From Zeimonas arvi (GTDB lineage: Bacteria; Pseudomonadota; Gammaproteobacteria; Burkholderiales; Burkholderiaceae_E), in the NCBI RefSeq assembly GCF_008039575.1, contig NZ_VDUY01000001.1, positions 124,001 through 188,000 on the forward strand: 64,000 nt of DNA, given 5' to 3'. Made by a program: the position numbers and the translations under genes. Shown piece by piece: positions 28,869 to 40,373 of this stretch (within the stretch, counting starts at the first letter, position 1; every line of letters starts with the position of its first letter). Below the pieces are notes generated by a model. It was not told the origin of the DNA. It saw only the letters and a list, made by a program, of their open reading frames with translations, and ran no database searches.

Positions 28869-29468
28869 TCAGATGTCGGCCAGCGGCGTGAGCGCGGCCT
28901 CGGGCTCGATGTCGCGCATGCCGGACAGCACTTCGGACAGCAGCTCGTTGAGCGCTGCAAGCCGCGCCGGCTCGAGGCGGGCCAGCGCGTCGGGCAGCAG
29001 GCCGCTCAGCGGCCTGGGTGCCCGCGCGATCACGGTGCGGCCGGCATCGGTGGGGTACAGCTGCACGATCCGGTGATCGATCCGGTCGCGCTCGCGTCGG
29101 ATGAAGGCCTGGCGCGACAGCTGCTCGACCAGGTTGCTCGCGGTGGATTGATGCACCGCCATCGCCTGGGCGAGGTCCTTGACCCGGATGCCCGGAGACG
29201 CCACGACGACCGAAAGCGCCCAGAGCTGCGAGCCCGACACGCCGCAGCGCCGCTCCACCTCGTGGAAATGCTGGCGAACCGAGCGGAAGATGACCCTGAA
29301 GCTCTTCAGGGCCTGGACGGCCTCGGCCCGCGGTGCGGCCGGCGGGGCCGACGACCCGATCGTCGCAAGCGCCCGCCCATCATTCGGTGCAGCCGGCAGG
29401 AGGTTCGGGTCGGTGGAGGCAGTCGTCATCGGATCCTCGGGTCGGGCGACCGTTTGGGCGGAATGCAT
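28869..29468 (-). CDS. MarR family transcriptional regulator
   Basis: A 199-residue winged-helix repressor. The DNA-binding core is the segment SGSQLWALSVVVASPGIRVKD, helix LAQAMAVHQSTASNLVEQL and wing RRERDRIDHRIVQLYPTD. The first 45 residues are a poorly conserved extension, so a start at ATG 29429 (MTTASTDPN) is also possible. The ligand is unknown. It is divergent from purU and lies at the end of the MFS-SDR-EamA operon, so either could be a target. A perfect palindrome GAATGCATTC overlaps its first start codon. Confidence 0.88.
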   Translation of the reverse strand: MHSAQTVARPEDPMTTASTDPNLLPAAPNDGRALATIGSSAPPAAPRAEAVQALKSFRVIFRSVRQHFHEVERRCGVSGSQLWALSVVVASPGIRVKDLAQAMAVHQSTASNLVEQLSRQAFIRRERDRIDHRIVQLYPTDAGRTVIARAPRPLSGLLPDALARLEPARLAALNELLSEVLSGMRDIEPEAALTPLADI

Positions 29469-29470
29469 TC
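29461..29470. promoter_or_regulatory. Perfect 10-bp palindrome at the MarR gene start
   Basis: GAATGCATTC is fully self-complementary and includes the CAT of the ATG at 29468. A second palindrome CGCATGCG follows within 15 bp. Both lie where an autorepressing MarR protein would bind. No binding consensus is known to me for this regulator, so this is a candidate only. Confidence 0.3.
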
Positions 29471-29543
29471 AACGCGCATGCGGAACTCCGGTTGACCCGA
29501 CCGGATACACTTGCGCCCTCGATCCGCCGACCCCTCCCGCACG

Positions 29544-30383
29544 ATGAAAGACGGCCACATCCTCACCCTCTCCTGTCCGGACCGTCCGGGCATCGTCCAC
29601 GCCGTTTCGGGCTTCCTCCTCGAACAGGGCGGCAACATCCTGGAAGCAGGCCAGTTCGATGACCCCGACACGGGTCTGTTCTTCATGCGCGTGCACTTCG
29701 CCGCACCGAAGGCGGACTTCGCGTCGGCTTTCGGCCCGGTGGCCGAGCGCTTCGGCATGCGATTCCGCTTCGCCGACGCGGCCCGCCCCATGCCGACGCT
29801 GATCCTGGTCTCGAAGCTGGGCCACTGCCTGAACGATCTGCTGTTCCGCTGGCGCTCCGGGCTGCTGCCGATCGACATCCGCGCGATCGTGTCGAACCAT
29901 CGCGATTTCTACCAGCTGGCGGCGTCCTACGACATTCCCTTCCACCACGTGCCGGTCACTGCCGCGACGAAGGCCCATGCCGAGGCGCGCCTGCTGGAGA
30001 TCGCCGACTGCGAGGGCGTCGAGCTGGTGGTGCTGGCCCGCTACATGCAGATCCTGTCGGCCGAACTGTGCGGCAAGCTCGAGGGCCGCGCGATCAACAT
30101 CCACCATTCCTTCCTGCCCAGCTTCAAGGGCGCTCGCCCCTACCAGCAGGCCCATGATCGCGGCGTGAAGCTGATCGGCGCGACCGCCCACTACGTGACC
30201 ACCGACCTCGACGAGGGCCCGATCATCGAGCAGGACGTGGCCCGCGTGGATCACGCGATGGACGTGCCGACGCTGACCGCGATCGGGCGCGATGTGGAGA
30301 ACGTGGTGCTGGCCCGGGCGCTGAAATGGCATGCCGAGCGCCGGATCGTCCTGAACGGCTCGAAGACGGTGGTGTTCCGCTAG
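29544..30383 (+). CDS. purU: Formyltetrahydrofolate deformylase
   Basis: Hydrolyses 10-formyl-tetrahydrofolate to formate and tetrahydrofolate, balancing one-carbon pools. An N-terminal ACT domain (ILTLSCPDRPGIVHAVSGFL) is followed by a formyltransferase-like catalytic domain with NIHHSFLPSFKGARPYQQA and ATAHYVTTDLDEGPIIEQ. I start at ATG 29544 (MKDGHILTL), giving 279 residues, in place of 29511. A TACACT 33 bp upstream may be its -10. It is divergent from the MarR gene and 120 bp before hmgA. Confidence 0.96.
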   Translation: MKDGHILTLSCPDRPGIVHAVSGFLLEQGGNILEAGQFDDPDTGLFFMRVHFAAPKADFASAFGPVAERFGMRFRFADAARPMPTLILVSKLGHCLNDLLFRWRSGLLPIDIRAIVSNHRDFYQLAASYDIPFHHVPVTAATKAHAEARLLEIADCEGVELVVLARYMQILSAELCGKLEGRAINIHHSFLPSFKGARPYQQAHDRGVKLIGATAHYVTTDLDEGPIIEQDVARVDHAMDVPTLTAIGRDVENVVLARALKWHAERRIVLNGSKTVVFR

Positions 30384-30503
30384 CCGCCCAAGGACAGCGC
30401 CGGCGACCACGGCCCGGCGCGCGCCGCCTTCATGGCTTGCATGTAGGATTCACCGGCGGGTCGGGATTCGCGTCGGGCCCGCCTCGAACGACCGGAGGAC
30501 GAC

Positions 30504-31873
<1,370 letters not shown>

Positions 31874-31877
<4 letters not shown>

Positions 31878-33187
31878 TCAACGAAACCCACGACGCCGGC
31901 CTGCGCAGCTGGGTCGCCTCGGCCAACACGCCCGGCACCGACTTCCCGGTCCAGAACCTGCCCTTCGCGGTCTTCCGCCGTCGCGGCAGCGCCGAGGCCT
32001 GGCGAGGCGGCGTCGCGATTGGCGACCAGGTCCTCGACCTGGCCGCCGCGCACGCGACTGGCGCCTTTGCCGGCGAAGCCGCGGTCGCCGCCGCGCACGC
32101 CTCGGCCGCCACGTTCAACGGCCTGATGGCGCTCGGCCCCCGCTACGGGTCGGCGCTGCGCCTGGCGTTGTCGCGTGCGCTGCGCGAGGGCGCCGCCCAG
32201 GCCGGCTCGCTGGCCGCCTGCCTGGTGCCGCAGCGCGAGGCCGAGTACACCGTGCCCGCCCGGATCGGCGACTACACCGACTTCTACGCCTCGGTGCACC
32301 ACGCGACCAACATCGGCCGGCTGTTCCGCCCCGACAATCCGCTGATGCCGAACTTCAAGTGGATCCCGATCGGCTATCACGGCCGCGTGTCCTCGATCGG
32401 GGTGAGCGGCCAGCGCTTCCGCCGACCCAAGGGCCAGATCATGCCGCCCGGCGAGAGCGCCCCGCTGTTCTCCGCCTGCCGGCGCCTCGACTACGAGCTC
32501 GAGGTCGGGATCTGGGTGGGGCAAGGCAACGCGCTGGGCGAACCGATCCCGATCGACCGGGTCGACGAGCACGTGTTCGGACTGTGCCTGCTCAACGACT
32601 GGTCGGCGCGCGACATCCAGGCCTGGGAGTACCAGCCGCTCGGCCCCTTCCTGGCCAAGAACTTCGCCACCACGATCTCGCCCTGGATCGTCACGCTCGA
32701 GGCGCTCGCGCCGTACCGGACCGCCTGGAGCCGCCCGGCCGAGGACCCGCAGCCACTCGCCTACCTGGACGGCGAAGGCGTCCGCAAGCACGGCGCGATC
32801 GACTTGCAGCTCGAGGCCTGGATCGAGAGCGCGAAGATGCGCGCCGACGGCAGCGGCGCGTGCCGGCTGTCGCACACCAGCCTGCGCCACTCGTACTGGA
32901 CCGTGGGCCAGATGGTGGCCCACCACTCGGTCGGCGGCTGCAACCTGCAGCCCGGCGACCTGCTCGGCACCGGCACCCAGTCCGGGCCCTCGCTCGACGA
33001 GGCCGGCGCGCTGATCGAGCTGTCGGCCGGCGGCAAGAACCCGGTCTCGCTGCCCAACGGCGAGAACCGTACCTTCCTGGAAGACGGCGACGCGGTGATC
33101 CTGCGCGGCTGGTGCGAGCGGAAGGGGTTTGCGAGGATCGGGTTCGGGGAGTGCCGCGGCGAGGTGCTCCCGGCCAGCGGGGACTGA
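31874..33187 (+). CDS. fahA: Fumarylacetoacetase
   Basis: Hydrolyses fumarylacetoacetate to fumarate and acetoacetate, the last step of homogentisate catabolism. At 437 residues it has the eukaryote-like two-domain length. The active-site segment is [13 protein letters not shown] with the catalytic His. Metal ligands are in [13 protein letters not shown] and [15 protein letters not shown], followed by [16 protein letters not shown]. It is coupled to hmgA by ATGA overlap. The frame is open far upstream (to 30326) across hmgA, but only the part from 31874 is coding. Downstream lie foldback elements E5 and B, in the gap to the convergent IclR gene. Confidence 0.97.
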
Positions 33188-33262
33188 CGCCGCTCGCGGC
33201 TCGGCCCGCGTTCGGACTTCGCGGCGGCGTGCTCTCGGCGGGCCGGGCGTCGCGGCGCTCGC

Positions 33263-33470
33263 CCGGCTGGCGGGGCTTGGCTTTTCCCGGACAGACGGCT
33301 TCGCCCCTCGCCTGCGGCGAGGGGTTCCGGCGCCTTCCTCGTCAGCGGCGGCTCGGGCGCAACTCGCGAGCCCTGCGGGCTCGCTCGGACAGCGCCCTCG
33401 CTGATCGCCGCTTCCTTCGGAAGCCCGCCGCTTGCCGAATGTCCGGGAAAAGCCAAGCCCCGCCAGCCGG
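33263..33470. repeat. Foldback element E5 (conserved core, private arms)
   Basis: Perfect 31-bp inverted arms (33263-33293 and 33440-33470) enclose a 146-nt core in the same orientation as E2. Over most of its length the core reads like E2: CCCCTCGCC-tgc-GGCGAGGGG hairpin, CGGGCGCAACTCGCG, AGCCC-tgc-GGGCT hairpin, CGCTCGGACAGCGCCCTCGC and GCCCGCCGCTTGC. The arms share nothing with the E2 arms except the inner GGAC/GTCC. It lies 75 bp after the fahA stop. Confidence 0.88.
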
Positions 33471-33635
33471 CCTGGGATGCGGTGACGTGCGCAGCCGTGA
33501 CGAGCGCGACGACACCGGGCGGGCCGAACACGGGCCGAGCCGCGAGCGCCGGCATCCCGCTGTCCTCACGCAGCCATGAAGAAACGGCGGCGAGCGAGGC
33601 GAGCGCCCTCGCGCTCACGCATGACTCGACATCCA
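33471..33635. other. Spacer between paired foldback elements E5 and B
   Basis: A 165-bp non-coding stretch. It begins CCTGGGATG and carries GTGCGC and GCGCGAC at the same relative positions as the E2-E3 spacer. Open frames crossing it (for example the upstream extension of the leuS frame) are compositional shadows. I see no gene. Confidence 0.55.
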
Positions 33636-33828
33636 GGTCCGGCGGAGGCTCGGCTTCGCGCGGGACAGTGTGCAAGCCGAGCGCCACGGAAAGAAATCTC
33701 GCGGGCCCCGCTCATCCGCGCGAAGCGCGCATGAGGCGGGTGCGAGATTTCGACGTGGGCGAGGGAAGCCCCGCCAACGGCGGGGCCGCAGCACCCTGTC
33801 CCGCGCGAAGCCGAGCCTCCGCCGGACC
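33636..33828. repeat. Foldback element B (diverged core, same architecture)
   Basis: Perfect 32-bp inverted arms (33636-33667 and 33797-33828) with the same GGGACA/TGTCCC inner boundary enclose a 129-nt loop. The loop starts GTGTGCAAGCCG, like E3 and E4, and ends with a distal hairpin CCCCGCC-aac-GGCGGGG. Between them the common CGCTGTCCGAG...GAGTTGCG segment is replaced by another nested stem, GAAATCTCGC / GCGAGATTTC, enclosing CCCGCTCAT / ATGAGGCGGG. Head-to-head with E5, in the gap between fahA and the IclR gene. Confidence 0.8.
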
Positions 33829-33877
33829 GGGCGTACGAAAAGAGCGAGAGCGCGCCGGCGATCAGCCGAGCGAGCGC

Positions 33878-34726
33878 TCAGGTGTCGAGCGTCTGGCTCA
33901 TCGCCTCGGCCGCCGACTGCATCTCCGGCAGCAGCTGCACGGCCTCGTCCATCGGCAGCCGCGACACCGGCGCGTGCACCGACACCGCGGCCACCACGCG
34001 GCCGTCGCCGTCGTGCACCGGGACCGCCATCGCGAAGATGCCGGGCAGGTACTCCTCGCACTCGGTCGAGTAACCGCGTTCGCGGATCAGCTCGAATTCC
34101 TCGAACAGACGCCCCGGCTCGGTCAGCGTGCGCGGGGTGTTGCGCACCAGGGGGAGCTGCCGCACCAGGCGTTCGCGGCTGCGCCGGGGCATGTGCGCCA
34201 TGAACAGCTTGCCACTGGCCGACGAGTGAATCGGCACGGTGGTTCCCGCGGTGATCGTGATCTTCAACGGCCAGGAAGTCTCGACCCGGTCCAGGCAGAG
34301 CACCGTGCTGCCGTTGGCGATCGTCAGGTTGCACGTCTCGCCGACCTGCTCGACCAGCTCTTCCAGGATCGCGCGGCGCGCCGAGCGCGCGGGCGAGGTC
34401 AGCAGCACTTCGCCCGCCAGCTGGTTCATGCGCGGACCGCAGTGATAGCGCTTGCTGCCTGGCTCGCGACCGACCAGCCCGGCGTGCTCGAGCGTGGAGA
34501 GGATCCTGAACACCGTCGGCTTGGGCAGGTCCACCGCCTTGCAGATCTCGGCGAGCTGCGGCGGGGCATGGCAGGCGGCGATCGCCTCGAGAACCCGCAT
34601 CGCCCTCAGGATGGCGGAGCCGGCCGGAACCGGTTCGCCGGGGCCCGCGCCGGGCCCGGAAGCGATCGATCCTGCCGGGGCCTCCTGCCCTTCGTCCGCC
34701 TGGTAGTCGCTGGTGAAATCGCTCAT
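33878..34726 (-). CDS. IclR family transcriptional regulator
   Basis: A 282-residue regulator with an N-terminal winged helix ([42 protein letters not shown]) and a C-terminal effector domain ending in [19 protein letters not shown] and [17 protein letters not shown] start at ATG 34726 (MSDFTSDY). The frame stays open antisense through leuS, but that part is not coding. The gene is convergent to hmgA-fahA and divergent from leuS. Homogentisate operons in pseudomonads are controlled by an IclR-type repressor (HmgR), so this protein is a candidate for that role (inference). A palindrome covers its own presumed promoter. Confidence 0.93.
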   Translation of the reverse strand: MSDFTSDYQADEGQEAPAGSIASGPGAGPGEPVPAGSAILRAMRVLEAIAACHAPPQLAEICKAVDLPKPTVFRILSTLEHAGLVGREPGSKRYHCGPRMNQLAGEVLLTSPARSARRAILEELVEQVGETCNLTIANGSTVLCLDRVETSWPLKITITAGTTVPIHSSASGKLFMAHMPRRSRERLVRQLPLVRNTPRTLTEPGRLFEEFELIRERGYSTECEEYLPGIFAMAVPVHDGDGRVVAAVSVHAPVSRLPMDEAVQLLPEMQSAAEAMSQTLDT

Positions 34727-34759
34727 TTCGGAAACTATTCGCGCCGTTCGTTTCGTTTT

Positions 34760-34794
34760 TTCCGGATTCTGGCAAGTGTACCTGCAATCCGGAA
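34760..34794 (-). promoter_or_regulatory. Candidate IclR operator
   Basis: TTCCGGATT (34760-34768) and AATCCGGAA (34786-34794) are perfect 9-bp inverted arms separated by 17 bp. On the minus strand the spacer contains TACACT (34780-34775), which fits a -10 for the IclR gene 49 bp downstream. This placement suggests autorepression. The same site could also affect leuS, which starts 89 bp to the right on the other strand. Confidence 0.55.
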
Positions 34795-34882
34795 GGAACC
34801 CGAGTGCGAGCGGCCGCCGTGTAAACTTGATCGTTTGACCTTCCGGCCCCCTCCGAGCCCCCGTCCCGAGCCCTTCAGCGCC

Positions 34883-37561
34883 ATGCAAGAGAAATACGAC
34901 GCCCGCGCGGTCGAAGCCGCCGCGCAGTCCGAATGGCAGGCCACCGACGCCTACCGCGCGATCGAGAACGATCCGCGTTTCCCGAAAGGCAAGTTCTACG
35001 CCTGCTCGATGCTGCCCTACCCCTCGGGCAAGCTGCACATGGGGCACGTGCGCAACTACACGATCAACGACGTCATGTACCGGCATCTGCGGATGAACGG
35101 CTACAACGTGCTGATGCCCATGGGCTGGGACGCCTTCGGCCTGCCCGCCGAGAACGCCGCGATGAAGAACCGCGTGGCGCCGGCGAAGTGGACCTGGGAC
35201 AACATCGCCTACATGAAGAAGCAGATGCAGGCGATGGGGCTGGCGATCGACTGGTCGCGCGAGGTCGCCACCTGCTCGCCCGACTACTACAAGTGGAACC
35301 AGTGGCTGTTCCTGAAGATGCTCGAGCACGGCATCGCCTACCTGAAGACCGGCACGGTGAACTGGGACCCGGTCGACCAGACGGTGCTGGCCAACGAGCA
35401 GGTGATCGACGGGCGCGGCTGGCGCTCGGGCGCGCTGGTCGAGAAGCGCGAGATCCCGATGTACTACCTCGGCATCACCCGCTATGCCGACGAGCTGATC
35501 TCGGAGCTCGAGGGCCTGGGCTGGCCCGAGCGGGTCAAGCTGATGCAGGAGAACTGGATCGGCCGTTCCACCGGCGTGCGCTTCGCCTTCACCCACGACA
35601 TCCGTGATGCGCAGGGCAATCTGGTCGACGACGGCCGCATGTACGTCTTCACCACCCGGGCCGACACGATCATGGGCGTGACCTTCGTGGCGGTGGCGCC
35701 CGAGCACCCGATCGCCGAGGTCGCGGCCGCCGCCGACCCCGATCTCGCCGCTTTCGTCGAGACGTGCCGCAAGGGCGGCGCGACCGAAGCCGAGATCGCC
35801 ACCCGCGAGAAGGACGGGCGGCCGACCGGCCTCACCGTCACCCATCCGCTGACCGGCGAACCGGTCGAGGTCTGGATCGGCAACTACGTGCTGATGAGCT
35901 ACGGCGACGGCGCGGTCATGGGCGTGCCGGCGCACGACGAGCGCGACTTCGCCTTCGCGAAGAAACTCGGCCTGCCGATCCGGCAGGTCGTGGCGCGCGC
36001 GGGCAAGCCGGCCGGCGAGGACTTCTCCACCGACGCCTGGCAGGAGTGGTACGCCCTGAAGGAAGGCGTGGCCTGCGTGAACTCGGGCCGGTACGACGGT
36101 CTGCCCTACGAGGCCGCGGTCGACGCGATCGCCGCCGACCTGGCCGCGAAGGGCCTGGGCGAGAAGCGCGTGCAGTACCGGCTGCGCGACTGGGGCGTCT
36201 CCCGGCAACGCTACTGGGGCACGCCGATCCCGATCATCCACTGCGATGACTGCGGCGCAGTGCCGGTGCCCTGCGAAGACCTGCCGGTGGTGCTGCCCGA
36301 GGACCTGATCCCGGACGGCAGCGGCAATCCGCTGGCGAAGAACGAAGCCTTCCTGAAGTGCCAGTGCCCGAAATGCGGCAAACCCGCGCGGCGCGAGACC
36401 GACACGATGGACACCTTCGTCGACTCGTCCTGGTACTACATGCGCTATTGCTCGCCCCACAACGCCGATGCGATGGTCGACGCGCGCAACGACTACTGGA
36501 TGCCGATGGACCAGTACATCGGCGGCATCGAGCATGCGGTGCTCCACCTGCTCTACGCGCGCTTCTGGACCAAGGTGATGCGCGACATCCAGGGCGACTT
36601 CCCGGGCGACGCCTCGCGCGGCCTGGTGAAGTTCGACGAGCCCTTCACCAACCTGCTCTGCCAGGGCATGGTCCTCAACCACATCTTCTTTCGCAAGGGC
36701 GAGAAGGGCGGCATCGAGTACTTCTGGCCCGACGACATCGAGTGGGTCCACGACGACACCGGCAAGCCGGTCTCGTGCGTCTCGAAGACCGACGGCCAGC
36801 CGGTCGAGTACGGCGGCATCGGCACGATGTCCAAGAGCAAGAACAACGGTGTCGACCCGCAGTCGCTGATCGACCAGTACGGCGCCGACACCGCGCGGCT
36901 CTTCGTGATGTTCGCCTCGCCGCCCGAGCAGACGCTCGAGTGGTCGGGCGCCGGCGTCGACGGCGCCCAGCGCTTCCTGCGCCGCCTGTGGGGCTGCGCG
37001 CACGCGCGCCACGAGGCGGTTCGCGGCGCCGGCCCGGTCGACGCGGCCGCGCTCGACGACATGCAGAAGGCCTTGCGCCGCGAGATCCACACGATCCTCA
37101 GGCAGGCCGACTACGACTACCAGCGCAAGCAGTACAACACCGTGGTCTCGGCCACGATGAAGATGCTGAATGCGATCGACGGCGCCGACATCGCCGCCAC
37201 GGCGGCCGGGGCGGCGGTGTTGCGCGAATCGCTGTCCATCCTGATCCGGGTGCTCTACCCCGTCGTGCCGCACGTCACCCAGGCGCTTTGGCAGCAGCTC
37301 GGCCTCGCCGACACGCACGGCCCGCTGCTCGACGCCCCCTGGCCGCAGGTCGACGAGGCCGCGCTGGTGCAGGACGAGATCGAGCTGGTGCTGCAGATCA
37401 ACGGCAAGGTGCGCGGCTCGGTCAGGATTTCGGCGCAGGCCGACCGCGCGGCGATCGAGGCCGCCGCGATGGCCACCGAGGCCTGGACCCGCCACGCCGC
37501 AGGCCGCTCGCCGAAGAAGGCCATCGTCGTGCCGGGCCGGCTGGTCAACCTGGTCGTCTGA
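34883..37561 (+). CDS. leuS: Leucyl-tRNA synthetase
   Basis: Class I synthetase that charges tRNA-Leu, 892 residues. The HIGH motif appears as HMGH at residues 52-55 and the KMSKS loop as MSKSK at 649-653. In between are the CP1 editing domain (residues about 230-420, including [26 protein letters not shown]) and a zinc-ribbon-like region with [11 protein letters not shown] and [10 protein letters not shown]-terminal leucine-specific domain ends [13 protein letters not shown] 34883 gives the usual [11 protein letters not shown]. The stop is two bases before lptE, so it leads the leuS-lptE-holA-proA-hemJ-like operon. Confidence 0.98.
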   Translation: MQEKYDARAVEAAAQSEWQATDAYRAIENDPRFPKGKFYACSMLPYPSGKLHMGHVRNYTINDVMYRHLRMNGYNVLMPMGWDAFGLPAENAAMKNRVAPAKWTWDNIAYMKKQMQAMGLAIDWSREVATCSPDYYKWNQWLFLKMLEHGIAYLKTGTVNWDPVDQTVLANEQVIDGRGWRSGALVEKREIPMYYLGITRYADELISELEGLGWPERVKLMQENWIGRSTGVRFAFTHDIRDAQGNLVDDGRMYVFTTRADTIMGVTFVAVAPEHPIAEVAAAADPDLAAFVETCRKGGATEAEIATREKDGRPTGLTVTHPLTGEPVEVWIGNYVLMSYGDGAVMGVPAHDERDFAFAKKLGLPIRQVVARAGKPAGEDFSTDAWQEWYALKEGVACVNSGRYDGLPYEAAVDAIAADLAAKGLGEKRVQYRLRDWGVSRQRYWGTPIPIIHCDDCGAVPVPCEDLPVVLPEDLIPDGSGNPLAKNEAFLKCQCPKCGKPARRETDTMDTFVDSSWYYMRYCSPHNADAMVDARNDYWMPMDQYIGGIEHAVLHLLYARFWTKVMRDIQGDFPGDASRGLVKFDEPFTNLLCQGMVLNHIFFRKGEKGGIEYFWPDDIEWVHDDTGKPVSCVSKTDGQPVEYGGIGTMSKSKNNGVDPQSLIDQYGADTARLFVMFASPPEQTLEWSGAGVDGAQRFLRRLWGCAHARHEAVRGAGPVDAAALDDMQKALRREIHTILRQADYDYQRKQYNTVVSATMKMLNAIDGADIAATAAGAAVLRESLSILIRVLYPVVPHVTQALWQQLGLADTHGPLLDAPWPQVDEAALVQDEIELVLQINGKVRGSVRISAQADRAAIEAAAMATEAWTRHAAGRSPKKAIVVPGRLVNLVV

Positions 37562-37563
37562 AC

Positions 37564-38058
37564 ATGCGCCGGCGACTGTTCGCGGCCGGCCTTCTGGGCG
37601 CCGCCTCGCTGCTCGCCGGCTGCGGGTTTCGGCTGCGCCGTTCCGCAGCCCTGCCCTTCCGCACGCTCTACACCGGTTTCGCGCCCACCTCGGCGATCGG
37701 CGCCGAGTTCCGGCGGCTGGTGCGGGTGGCCGAGGACACCGAGCTGGTCGACGACCCGAAGAAGGCCGAGGCGCGGCTCGAGGTGCTTCGCGAGCAGCGC
37801 GAGCGCGAAGTCGTCGCCTTCTCGACCACCGGCCGGCCGCGCGAGTACCAGCTGCGCCTGCGCTTCGGCTTCCGGGTGGTGGACGCGCAGTCGCGCGAGC
37901 TGCTGCCCCCCACCGAACTGGTGCTGTCGCGCGACATCACGTCGACCGACATCGAGGTCGTGGCCAAGCAGCAGGAAGAGGAGCTGCTCTTCCGCGACAT
38001 GCAGTCGGACCTCGTCCAGCAGCTGCTGCGCCGGCTCGCCGCGATTCCGCGGCCGTGA
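37564..38058 (+). CDS. lptE: LPS-assembly lipoprotein LptE
   Basis: Outer-membrane lipoprotein that plugs LptD during lipopolysaccharide insertion. The 164-residue precursor has a type II signal peptide with lipobox LLAGC (Cys20) and the GFRLR sequence that follows it in LptE proteins. The rest is a small alpha/beta domain ending SDLVQQLLRRLAAI. ATG 37564 is right after the leuS stop. It overlaps holA by 4 bp (GTGA), the leuS-lptE-holA order found in many Gram-negatives. Confidence 0.94.
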   Translation: MRRRLFAAGLLGAASLLAGCGFRLRRSAALPFRTLYTGFAPTSAIGAEFRRLVRVAEDTELVDDPKKAEARLEVLREQREREVVAFSTTGRPREYQLRLRFGFRVVDAQSRELLPPTELVLSRDITSTDIEVVAKQQEEELLFRDMQSDLVQQLLRRLAAIPRP

Positions 38059-39089
38059 GCCAGGTGCGCCCCGAGGGACTGGCCGCCGCGCTGGAGCGCG
38101 GGCTGCCCGCGATCGCCTGGATCCACGGCGACGAGCACTTGCTCGCGCTCGAGGCCGCCGACGCGGTGCGGGCCGCCGCCCGAGCCGCCGGCGCCACTGA
38201 GCGCATCGTCTTCGAGGGCGGACGCGGCTTCCGGCCAGAAGCTCTCGCGGCCGAGGCCGGCGCGCTGTCCCTGTTCGGCGAGGGCAAGCTGCTCGAGCTG
38301 CGGCTCGCGGCCAAGCCGGGCAGGGAGATCGGCCAGTTGCTCGCCGACCTCGCCGCCCGGCTGCCCGACGAAGTCAGGCTGCTGGTGCAGAGCCCGCGGC
38401 TGGACCGCGCGGTCACCGACAGCGCCTGGTTCGCCGCGGTGGATCGTCACGCGATCGTGGTGCCGGTCTACCCGGTCGCCCGCCAGCAACTGCCGCAGTG
38501 GATCGGCGCGCGGCTCGCTCGCCAGCGCCAGCGCGCCGACCCCGACACGCTGGCGTTCATCGCCGAGCGGGTCGAAGGCAACCTGCTGGCCGCCCACCAG
38601 GAGATCCGCAAGCTCGCGCTGCTCTTCCCGGAAGGTCCCTTGCCGGCCGAGGAGACCCGTGCCGCCGTGCTCAACGTGGCCCGCTACGGGGCCTTCGACC
38701 TGGTCGAGCCGATGCTGGGCGGCGATGCCGCCCGCACCCTGCGCACGCTGGAAGGCCTGCGCGCCGAAGGCGAGGCCGGGCCGCTGATCCTGTGGAGCGT
38801 GGCCGACGCGCTGCGCACGCTGCTCAGGCTGCACGAGGCCCTCGCCGCCGGCCGGCCGATCGCCGGCGAACTGCGCGCCGCCCGCGTGTTCGGTCCGCGC
38901 GAGCAGCTGTTCCAGGGCGCCCTGCGCAGGCTGGACGCCGAGACGGTGCGCGACACGCTGCAGCAGGCGGCGCTGACCGATAAAATGATGAAGGGTCTGG
39001 CGGCGGGCGACGCGTGGCGCGCGCTCGAGACGCTGGCCCTCGCGATCGCCGGCGCCCGCCCGCCGGCCAGGAAACACCGTGGACATTGA
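38055..39089 (+). CDS. holA: DNA polymerase III subunit delta
   Basis: Clamp-loader delta subunit, which opens the beta clamp as part of the gamma/tau complex. It has 344 residues. The N-terminal AAA-like domain begins [22 protein letters not shown], and the clamp-contact region [15 protein letters not shown] is recognisable. The middle domain includes [19 protein letters not shown]. The start is GTG 38055 overlapping the lptE stop. The last 11 bp overlap the start of proA, so all three are translationally coupled. Confidence 0.95.
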   Translation: MSQVRPEGLAAALERGLPAIAWIHGDEHLLALEAADAVRAAARAAGATERIVFEGGRGFRPEALAAEAGALSLFGEGKLLELRLAAKPGREIGQLLADLAARLPDEVRLLVQSPRLDRAVTDSAWFAAVDRHAIVVPVYPVARQQLPQWIGARLARQRQRADPDTLAFIAERVEGNLLAAHQEIRKLALLFPEGPLPAEETRAAVLNVARYGAFDLVEPMLGGDAARTLRTLEGLRAEGEAGPLILWSVADALRTLLRLHEALAAGRPIAGELRAARVFGPREQLFQGALRRLDAETVRDTLQQAALTDKMMKGLAAGDAWRALETLALAIAGARPPARKHRGH

Positions 39090-40368
39090 CGCCCGCCCCA
39101 TCGACATCGACGCCTACGTGGCCGACCTGGGCCGCCGCGCCCGCCGCGCCTCGCGCGCCATGGCGCGCGCCGGTACCGCCGCCAAGAACCGCGCCCTCGA
39201 GGCGACCGCCGCCGCCATCCGCGCCGCCGCTCCCGAGCTGAAGGCCGCGAACGCCAGGGACCTCGAGGCCGCGCGCGCCGCCGGCCACGACGCGGCCTTC
39301 GTGGACCGGCTCGCGCTGACCGACGCGGTCATCGCCGGCATGGCCGACGGCCTGGCCCAGATCGTCGCCCTGCCCGACCCGGTGGGCGAGATGAGCAAGC
39401 TGCGCTACCGCCCCACCGGCATACAGGTGGGCCAGATGCGGGTGCCGCTCGGCGTGATCGGCATCGTGTACGAGTCGCGCCCGAACGTGACCATCGACGC
39501 GGCCGGCCTGTGCATCAAGTCGGGCAATGCCACGATCCTGCGCGGCGGCTCCGAGGCCATCCACAGCAACCGGGCGCTGGCCGAACTGATCCGCCGCGGC
39601 CTGGCCGAGGCCGGCCTGCCCGAAGACGCGGTGCAGCTGATCGCCGTCACCGACCGCGCCGCGGTCGGCGCGCTGATCACCCGTCCGGAGTACGTCGACG
39701 TGATCGTGCCGCGCGGCGGAAAGTCGCTGATCGAGCGCATCGCCCGCGAGGCCAAGGTGCCCACGATCAAGCACCTCGACGGCATCTGTCACGTCTACAT
39801 CGACGACGCCGCCGATCCCGACAAGGCCATCCGGATCGCCGACAACGCCAAGACCCAGCGCTACTCGCCCTGCAACACCATGGAGACGCTGCTGGTCGCC
39901 GAGGGCATCGCCGGTCGGATCCTGCCGCCGCTCGGCCGGATCTACGCCGACAAGGGCGTCGAGCTGCGCGGCGACACGCGCTCGCGCGAGCTCCTGGCGG
40001 CCGCCGGCATCGCCTGCCGCGAGGCCACCGAGGAAGACTGGCGCACCGAGTACCTGGCGCCGATCCTCGCCATCCGGGTGGTGGCGGGGCTCGACGCCGC
40101 GATCGAGCACATCGCCACTTACGGCTCGCAGCACACCGACGCGATCGTCACCGAGCACCACGGCCGCGCCATGCGCTTCCTGCGCGAGGTGGACTCGGCC
40201 TCGGTCATGATCAACGCGTCGACCCGCTTCGCCGACGGCTTCGAGTACGGGCTGGGAGCCGAGATCGGCATCTCCACCGACAAGCTGCACGCGCGCGGCC
40301 CGGTCGGCCTCGAGGGCCTTACCTCGCTGAAGTACGTCGTCTTCGGCGACGGCCAGGTGCGGGGCTGA
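39079..40368 (+). CDS. proA: Glutamate-5-semialdehyde dehydrogenase
   Basis: Reduces gamma-glutamyl phosphate to glutamate semialdehyde with NADPH in proline synthesis. It is 429 residues long, and catalytic Cys265 is in [10 protein letters not shown]. Family segments [16 protein letters not shown] and [12 protein letters not shown] are intact, as are [10 protein letters not shown] and [19 protein letters not shown]. The start is GTG 39079, inside the end of holA. ProB is not in the window, but proC lies about 10 kb downstream at 50.3 kb. The stop is followed six bases later by the TTG of the hemJ-like gene. Confidence 0.98.
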   Translation: MDIDARPIDIDAYVADLGRRARRASRAMARAGTAAKNRALEATAAAIRAAAPELKAANARDLEAARAAGHDAAFVDRLALTDAVIAGMADGLAQIVALPDPVGEMSKLRYRPTGIQVGQMRVPLGVIGIVYESRPNVTIDAAGLCIKSGNATILRGGSEAIHSNRALAELIRRGLAEAGLPEDAVQLIAVTDRAAVGALITRPEYVDVIVPRGGKSLIERIAREAKVPTIKHLDGICHVYIDDAADPDKAIRIADNAKTQRYSPCNTMETLLVAEGIAGRILPPLGRIYADKGVELRGDTRSRELLAAAGIACREATEEDWRTEYLAPILAIRVVAGLDAAIEHIATYGSQHTDAIVTEHHGRAMRFLREVDSASVMINASTRFADGFEYGLGAEIGISTDKLHARGPVGLEGLTSLKYVVFGDGQVRG

Positions 40369-40373
40369 TCGCC

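Noticed and set aside
33878-37495. A 1205-residue minus-strand frame joining the IclR gene to DNA antisense to leuS
   Set aside because: IclR homology starts at 34726. The rest is a mirror of the leuS codons.
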